64,000 bases of DNA, taken from the NCBI RefSeq assembly GCF_039541915.1, contig NZ_BAABHD010000077.1, forward strand, positions 1 to 64,000, written 5' to 3'. Shown here piece by piece: positions 59,637 through 64,000 of the stretch (the stretch's first letter is position 1; every line of letters begins with the position of its first letter). The DNA is from Nibrella saemangeumensis (GTDB lineage Bacteria > Bacteroidota > Bacteroidia > Cytophagales > Spirosomataceae). A program made the translations under genes and the position numbers. The notes beneath the pieces are model-generated. The model worked only from the letters and a program-made list of their open reading frames with translations, had not been told where the DNA came from and searched no databases.

Positions 59637-59659
59637 CCGACCACCCGTCGGGGTTTTTT
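59637..59659 (+). terminator. Terminator of metH
   Basis: CCGAC (59637-59641) pairs with GTCGG (59647-59651), followed by GG and six T residues. It lies 10 bp after the stop codon. Confidence 0.7.
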
Positions 59660-59708
59660 ATGATAGAAAGTATAAGAGCAGTCACTCCATAGATTTTGCC
59701 AAATAGTG

Positions 59709-59738
59709 TTGACGGTTGGGTACCAATCTATACCTTTG
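59709..59738 (+). promoter_or_regulatory. Promoter of the serine hydrolase gene
   Basis: A -33 TTG (59709-59711) and a -7 TACCTTTG (59731-59738) are 19 bp apart. The leader to the ATG at 59907 would be about 160 nt, with no clear structure. Confidence 0.7.
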
Positions 59739-59906
59739 TAGCGGTGGAAATACGTTTATTTCATCCAGAACAGGTAATTAACGCAGTTTACAAACCAACC
59801 TGCTGTACGATAAATACATAGAGGCTGCTAAAACAAAAATGGCGGCTGACTATTTACTAGGTACCGTTTACTAAACATTAAAACCCGCAGGGCAAGGGTA
59901 TTGACG

Positions 59907-61151
59907 ATGAATTTTCTCAATGTTTGGATTACTTTTATTTCGTTAACAATAGTCTGCTCGTCCTGTGAGTCGAATAATGACCAGAAGCAGCTGAACCGCT
60001 CGGCAACGGCCATGCGGAACTGCGCCAAGGAACTTGAATTGTCAGCGCAGGAGGAGGCCCGCATCCGGGAGGAAATAAAGGCCGATCAGAAGGCTCAGCG
60101 CATTAAGGAGATCGCCCGCGCCAAATTCCGGGCCGGCCTGAACGGCAGTATTCTGGTCGCTCAAAAAGGGGTAATTCTCTATAAAGGCTGGAATGGGTTA
60201 GGGCATATCGAAAAGCACCTCCGCGATACCATAGTTGAAGATTCGAAATTTCAGCTGGCGTCTTTATCCAAAACCTTCACCGCTGTAGCGACACTAAAGC
60301 TGGTCGAAGCCGGCAAGCTGAGCTTTGAAGACACCATTCAGAAATTTTACCCTGATTTTCCGTACCATAACATTACCATCCACGACTTACTGAGTCACCG
60401 GAGCGGACTGCCGAACTACGCCTATGCCTTCGATGACAGCATGAAGATTAACTTCTACAAGCGCGACAAACCGTATCCGACCAACGCCACCATTATGCAC
60501 TGGTTTGCTACGGTGAAGCCAACGCCCAAACGCTATAATATTCCCGGCCGTACCTTCAGCTACAGCAATACTAACTACATGGTGCTGGCGTCCATTATCG
60601 AGAAAGTGGCTAACCAGCCGTTTGAAACATTCGTTCAAAAAAATATTTTTGAGCCCCTGGGTATGAATAACTCTTACCTGGCTACATCCAAGAGCGAATC
60701 GTTCACCGTCAATAAAACAGCCGGCTACCAGGGCAACAGGCGTATTCCAAAGGATTATTACGATGATGTATTAGGCGATAAAGGGGTTTACTCGACCGTT
60801 GGTGATTTGTTCAAATGGTATATGGCCCTCAATGGCGACTGCCTGCTCCGCAAAAAAACACTGGCAGAAGCCTTTATTCCGCGGAGTTTCGAAAAGAAGA
60901 GCATTAAAAACTACGGCTATGGTTTCCGCATGCGCCTTGATGCCAACGAGCAGCCGGAGTATATCTATCATACAGGCTGGTGGAAAGGGTATAACGCTAT
61001 GTTCTGGTTTAGTCCCCGGCATGAATATGTCGTTATTATGCTCAGCAACCGCCTGAATCGTCTGGTTTTTGATGTCCAGGGTATCGCCAACGTACTGGAA
61101 AGTACCAATAAGAGCATCGGACCCGAGGAGGACGGCGAAGTAGAGCTTTAA
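59907..61151 (+). CDS. Beta-lactamase-fold serine hydrolase
   Basis: A 414-residue class C beta-lactamase/D-alanyl carboxypeptidase-like enzyme. The catalytic motifs are SLSKTF (about 120-125; Ser and Lys), YSNTNY (about 218; Tyr and Asn) and HTGWWKGY (about 355, the KTG-like strand). The N-terminus ends in IVCSSCESNN and is probably a lipoprotein signal, though the lipobox is not standard. The ATG at 59907 is preferred over a TTG six bases earlier. Location is likely the outer membrane or periplasm. Substrate unknown. Confidence 0.88.
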   Translation: MNFLNVWITFISLTIVCSSCESNNDQKQLNRSATAMRNCAKELELSAQEEARIREEIKADQKAQRIKEIARAKFRAGLNGSILVAQKGVILYKGWNGLGHIEKHLRDTIVEDSKFQLASLSKTFTAVATLKLVEAGKLSFEDTIQKFYPDFPYHNITIHDLLSHRSGLPNYAYAFDDSMKINFYKRDKPYPTNATIMHWFATVKPTPKRYNIPGRTFSYSNTNYMVLASIIEKVANQPFETFVQKNIFEPLGMNNSYLATSKSESFTVNKTAGYQGNRRIPKDYYDDVLGDKGVYSTVGDLFKWYMALNGDCLLRKKTLAEAFIPRSFEKKSIKNYGYGFRMRLDANEQPEYIYHTGWWKGYNAMFWFSPRHEYVVIMLSNRLNRLVFDVQGIANVLESTNKSIGPEEDGEVEL

Positions 61152-61220
61152 ACAAATGGTTAGGAATAGCAGATTTGGCGATAAAGCGGTAAGTTGCCAA
61201 AAAATCCAGACCTGTTACGT

Positions 61221-62156
61221 ATGAACCTCTTTCGTCGTCTGGCGACGCTCGTCTTAGCTTCTTTTCTGATGGCCACTGCCACGGCTCAAACTCAACCCGA
61301 AATCATTAAGCTCTGGCCGGATAATGCCGTGCCGAACGCACTTGCCGGCGCTAACCTCCCGGAAAAGGCGGAACCGGGTCAGGATGGTATTCTCCGCATC
61401 AGTCAGGTTTCGGTTCCTACACTTACTGTTTACCGTCCCGACAAAAACAAGGCTACCGGAGCGGCCATCATGATCTGTCCGGGCGGTGGCTATTACATTC
61501 TGGCCTCCGGACATGAAGGGGCCGATATGGCTCGCTGGTTTGCCGATCTGGGCATAACCGCTTTTGTGCTCAAATACCGGCTGCCCGACGAGCGACTGAT
61601 GACCAATCAGCATGAGGTACCGCTCATGGATGCCATGCAGGGGATGAAGCTGATCCGGCAGAATGCCAGCCGATACGGCATTGCCCCGAACAAAATAGGG
61701 GTAATCGGCTTCTCTGCCGGGGGCCACCTGGCGTCTACTTTATCCACTCATTATTACCGGGGCAACCAGGCCAGTGCGGATGCGAAGCCTGATTTTGCGA
61801 TCCTGATGTACCCCGTAGTGACTTTTGGGGATAAGGCCCACACCGGCTCCCGCGATAAATTGCTGGGCACAAACAAAACCTCAGCTGACCTGATCGCTTA
61901 TTACTCCAACGAACTACAGGTAACGAATCAGACACCACCTACGTTTCTGGTTCACTCGATGGACGACAAAGCCGTACCTGTCGAAAACAGCGTTAATTAT
62001 TACCTGGCATTGCTACAGAACGGCGTCCCGGCCGAAATGCACCTGTACCCGACCGGTGGCCACGGCTATGCTCTCCGTACCGAAGGTAAAGGCTCACTGG
62101 CCAACTGGCCCGAGAGTTGCAAAGTCTGGCTGAAGAGTCAAAACCTGATCCGATAA
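61221..62156 (+). CDS. Secreted alpha/beta hydrolase (esterase)
   Basis: A 311-residue esterase of the acetyl-xylan-esterase/BD-FAE-like group. A signal peptide (MNLFRRLATLVLASFLMATA) is followed by an oxyanion segment CPGGGYYIL, the nucleophile GFSAGGH (about 163-169), Asp in HSMDDKAVP (about 244) and His in GGHGYAL (about 279). The ATG at 61221 is chosen over a TTG at 61194 because it starts the signal peptide. It probably removes acyl groups from carbohydrates. It follows the serine hydrolase by 69 bp. Confidence 0.87.
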   Translation: MNLFRRLATLVLASFLMATATAQTQPEIIKLWPDNAVPNALAGANLPEKAEPGQDGILRISQVSVPTLTVYRPDKNKATGAAIMICPGGGYYILASGHEGADMARWFADLGITAFVLKYRLPDERLMTNQHEVPLMDAMQGMKLIRQNASRYGIAPNKIGVIGFSAGGHLASTLSTHYYRGNQASADAKPDFAILMYPVVTFGDKAHTGSRDKLLGTNKTSADLIAYYSNELQVTNQTPPTFLVHSMDDKAVPVENSVNYYLALLQNGVPAEMHLYPTGGHGYALRTEGKGSLANWPESCKVWLKSQNLIR

Positions 62157-62185
62157 AAAAGGCCCCGATGTCGGGGCCTTTTTGT
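62155..62185. terminator. Bidirectional terminator between esterase and prohibitin-like genes
   Basis: A run of A residues and GGCCCCGA (62161-62168) pairs with TCGGGGCC (62171-62178) and a run of T residues. The symmetry allows use from both sides. Confidence 0.85.
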
Positions 62186-63087
62186 TAGTTATTCAGAATC
62201 AGGGGTACGTTGCCCCGGCTGCCCATAATCACGATTTTAGAGTTGGGTGAAGCGGCCAGTTCACGTTGCGCTTTGATTTGCTCGTACTGCAACTGCCGGT
62301 CACTGAGGCCGGTAGACAGAATCTTTTGGTAATCGGCAATTCCCTGTGCTTCCACGCGCTTGCGCTCAGCCTCCTGGCGCTCCTTTTGGAGCACGAACTG
62401 CATCTTTTGAGCTTCCTGCTCCGCGTTAATTTTAGATTCAATCGTTTGCTTCACGGAGGTAGGCAGTGTGATATTCCGCACCAGCAACTGCTCCAGAAAC
62501 ATTCCCCGTGATTTAAAGTCCTGTTCGATGGCTTTAAAAATACGTCCCTGAAATTCATCACGCTTGGTAGAATATAACGCTACCGCATCGTAATAGACTG
62601 CATTGTCACGGATGCGGGTGCGGGTAACAGGCCGGACAATTTTATCGGTATAGTCTGTACCAATCTCGCGGTAGATTCGGGGTGACTCAGAAGGAACCAC
62701 GCGGTACAGTACGGTCAGGTCGATGACTACTTCCAGACCGTCAGCCGAGAGCACCCGGATGGCGTCATCGCCAGTTTTCTGTCCTTCATCATTCATTCCC
62801 GACATGGTGTAGTTCTGTGTCTTCACATCTACCTCAGTTACGGTGGCCAGCGGGTTTACGAAGTTCAGACCGGGCGTCAGAAAACGATCACTTACACTAC
62901 CGAACAGCGATACCACACCTACATGGCCGGCATCGATCTGGCGAATGCTGGCGGTCAGCAAACCAATAATCAGTAAAAGCAGGCCGATCACCTTGAACGG
63001 CCGGGAAAAGCGCGAGATGGCTAGCGCAGGGGTATTAACGGCATAGCCGGCAATTAGCGCGAATACGCCTAAGGTCATGAAAAACAT
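62185..63087 (-). CDS. Prohibitin-like SPFH/band 7 protein
   Basis: This 300-residue membrane-anchored SPFH protein has two hydrophobic N-terminal segments (about 1-22 and 33-48). The band 7 domain follows (about 50-230; RQIDAGHVGVVSLFG, PGLNFVNPLA). A Glu- and Lys-rich coiled coil (about 210-265; EAQKMQFVLQKERQEAERKR) drives ring assembly. Prohibitin-like proteins form large membrane scaffolds that often regulate FtsH-type proteases. It is a single-gene unit ended by the shared terminator. Confidence 0.92.
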   Translation of the reverse strand: MFFMTLGVFALIAGYAVNTPALAISRFSRPFKVIGLLLLIIGLLTASIRQIDAGHVGVVSLFGSVSDRFLTPGLNFVNPLATVTEVDVKTQNYTMSGMNDEGQKTGDDAIRVLSADGLEVVIDLTVLYRVVPSESPRIYREIGTDYTDKIVRPVTRTRIRDNAVYYDAVALYSTKRDEFQGRIFKAIEQDFKSRGMFLEQLLVRNITLPTSVKQTIESKINAEQEAQKMQFVLQKERQEAERKRVEAQGIADYQKILSTGLSDRQLQYEQIKAQRELAASPNSKIVIMGSRGNVPLILNN

Positions 63088-63131
63088 GGTAGTTGTCTGT
63101 TTTAGATAAAGAAATTACGGCAAAAATCAGC

Positions 63132-63167
63132 TACAAAAAAAGGCATCCGGTATTGCCAGATGCCTTT
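63132..63167 (-). terminator. Terminator of the DUF1573 gene
   Basis: On the minus strand AAAGGCATC (63167-63159) pairs with GATGCCTTT (63147-63139) and a T run follows. It lies about 75 bp after the annotated stop (63243) but only 35 bp after the stop of the -1 frame (63202). Confidence 0.75.
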
Positions 63168-63242
63168 GGGGTACTACTCGATCAATTAACCCTTCAGCTT
63201 GTTAGCGTGAAGTCTTCGTACGTTTAGTTACAGGGGCTTTAC

Positions 63243-63662
63243 TTACTTTGTCCCCTTTTTTTTATCAGCCGCAGAAGAAGTAGCCGCTACTTTTGCCACA
63301 ACTTCGCCTTTCAGATACAATACAATCGAAGGTGTCTCAGCATTGCTGGTTACCGTAACCGACTTGTTGAAACCACCCATGGCTGCCGCATTGTAGGTAG
63401 CAGAAATGGAACCAGTCTTACCCGGCATGATCGGCTCGCGGGAGAACGTAGGCTTTGTACAGCCGCAGGATGCTACCGCGTCGGCAATCACAACCGGATC
63501 AGTACCCGTGTTGGTAAACTCAAATACGTGCGTAACAGGCTTACCCTGCTCGACTTTGCCGAAGTCATGTGTTTCTTTCTTGAACTTCATGACCCCCTTC
63601 TGCGCGTAGCCAACTGCAACAAATACAAAAAGAGCTACGAATAGTGAAAAAAACTTTTTCAT
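63243..63662 (-). CDS. DUF1573 periplasmic protein
   Basis: A 139-residue secreted protein with signal peptide MKKFFSLFVALFVFVAVGYA and one DUF1573 Ig-like domain (KETHDFGKVEQGKPVTHVF in part; ASCGCTKPTF). Function is unknown; it is common in Bacteroidota. The frame ends right after an A8 run (63263-63256). The slippery heptamer A AAA AAG lies there, and the -1 frame continues for a lysine-rich tail, GDKVSKAPVTKRTKTSR, to a stop at 63202. Either a programmed -1 shift or a lost base could extend the protein. Confidence 0.88.
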   Translation of the reverse strand: MKKFFSLFVALFVFVAVGYAQKGVMKFKKETHDFGKVEQGKPVTHVFEFTNTGTDPVVIADAVASCGCTKPTFSREPIMPGKTGSISATYNAAAMGGFNKSVTVTSNAETPSIVLYLKGEVVAKVAATSSAADKKKGTK

Positions 63663-63708
63663 TGGTATTTGATAAATTTAGGTTTGGTTAATTAGTTGCT
63701 ACACACTA

Positions 63709-63740
63709 CAAATATAAACTGCGGTTGTGGCTTAGCCAAA
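63709..63740 (-). promoter_or_regulatory. Promoter of the DUF1573 gene
   Basis: On the minus strand a -33 TTTG (63740-63737) and a -7 TATATTTG (63716-63709) are 20 bp apart. Transcription would start near 63702, 40 nt before the ATG. Confidence 0.75.
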
Positions 63741-63932
63741 CAAATGTCGGCCACTGACCTGTTAACAAAGAAACGTAAAAATTCGTTTTTTTGAAAGCTG
63801 CCTCTTTTTATATTATTTTTATACGGCATAATACCGGTCTGTATCGAGCAAACGGTATACGTTTGGCTCAGAAAAGACGGCAACTACTTCATCAGCAAAC
63901 GTTAGTTAAACACTTTAATTAAAGGCAGTTCT

Positions 63933-64000
63933 GTGGTAGCAAACGAAAACCTACGCACGGTTGATATATTGAGCCGGGAGAATATCCTGGCGGATTACCG
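63933..64000 (+). CDS. Start of a gene cut by the right edge (possibly a dehydrogenase E1 subunit)
   Basis: A GTG at 63933 opens a frame reading VANENLRTVDILSRENIL and then ADYR to the edge. The LSxExILxDYR pattern resembles the N-terminus of thiamine-diphosphate E1 components of 2-oxoacid dehydrogenases in Bacteroidota, but 22 residues are too few to be sure. A -7-like TACGTTTG (63858-63865) lies upstream without a matching -33. Confidence 0.4.
   Translation, partial: MVANENLRTVDILSRENILADY

Noticed and set aside
58850..59644. 264-residue minus-strand frame opposite the 3' end of metH
   Set aside because: It is an antisense shadow; it would also cover the metH terminator.
63692..63883. 63-residue minus-strand frame upstream of the DUF1573 gene
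   Set aside because: It overlaps the DUF1573 promoter and has no protein features.

Overview
The window looks like a chromosomal segment of a Bacteroidota, most likely a member of the Spirosomaceae (Cytophagales). The pointers are a type IX secretion C-terminal sorting domain, a SusC/SusD pair, a DUF3276 PUR-alpha-like protein, DUF1573 and DUF4369 proteins, and promoters of the Bacteroidota type (-33 TTTG or TTG, then -7 TAnnTTTG). The family placement is an inference from gene content. No phage, insertion sequence or CRISPR array was seen.

Layout. Positions 1-2305 hold the 3' part of a large secreted repeat protein. Next come a gene-poor stretch with small palindromes and a tRNA-Phe. Positions 3129-12908 hold housekeeping genes: an Hdr-like iron-sulfur electron-transfer pair, YchF, a PUR-alpha-like protein, RlpA, a DUF58 protein, a thioredoxin-fold protein, a YdcF-like protein and PfkA. 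Several gaps here contain long inverted repeats built from short repeated words.

Positions 13105-24130 (minus strand) form one tightly overlapped operon. It encodes what reads as a complete CMP-legionaminic acid pathway (legB, legC, legH, legI, legG, ptmE, legF), followed by a flippase, an FkbM methyltransferase and two glycosyltransferases. The likely product is a nonulosonate-bearing surface glycan.

Positions 24508-49360 hold an AraC regulator facing a 24-kb minus-strand catabolic locus. The locus has SusC/SusD, three sialidase-fold proteins, an N-acetylneuraminate-lyase-like aldolase, an SGNH esterase, a PhyH dioxygenase and an MFS transporter. It also has an HpcH/HpaI aldolase, an aldo/keto reductase, a Gfo/Idh/MocA oxidoreductase, two SDRs and RidA. 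A class III aminotransferase, two 3-hydroxyacyl-CoA-dehydrogenase-like proteins, an M19 dipeptidase and a ceramidase-like amidase complete it. Three promoters in the locus share one exact 64-nt layout: two heptamers 21 bp apart, and a -7 box at a fixed distance with no -33 box. This is the arrangement expected for an AraC-type activator, and it divides the locus into three transcription units. In the SDR pair and in the dehydrogenase pair, one member lacks catalytic residues. I consider this locus the best candidate here for an undescribed system, probably catabolism of a sialic-acid-like sugar or glycoconjugate.

Positions 49651-55552 return to surface functions: a GT42/DUF115-like protein, a GNAT/FemAB-like protein with an FdtA-like cupin, Ppx, and a carbamoyltransferase-DUF5989-SxtJ module. 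Positions 55586-59626 are metH behind a SAM-I riboswitch. The rest holds a beta-lactamase-fold serine hydrolase, an alpha/beta hydrolase, a prohibitin-like protein, a DUF1573 protein with a possible -1 frameshift site, and the start of a further gene at the right edge.
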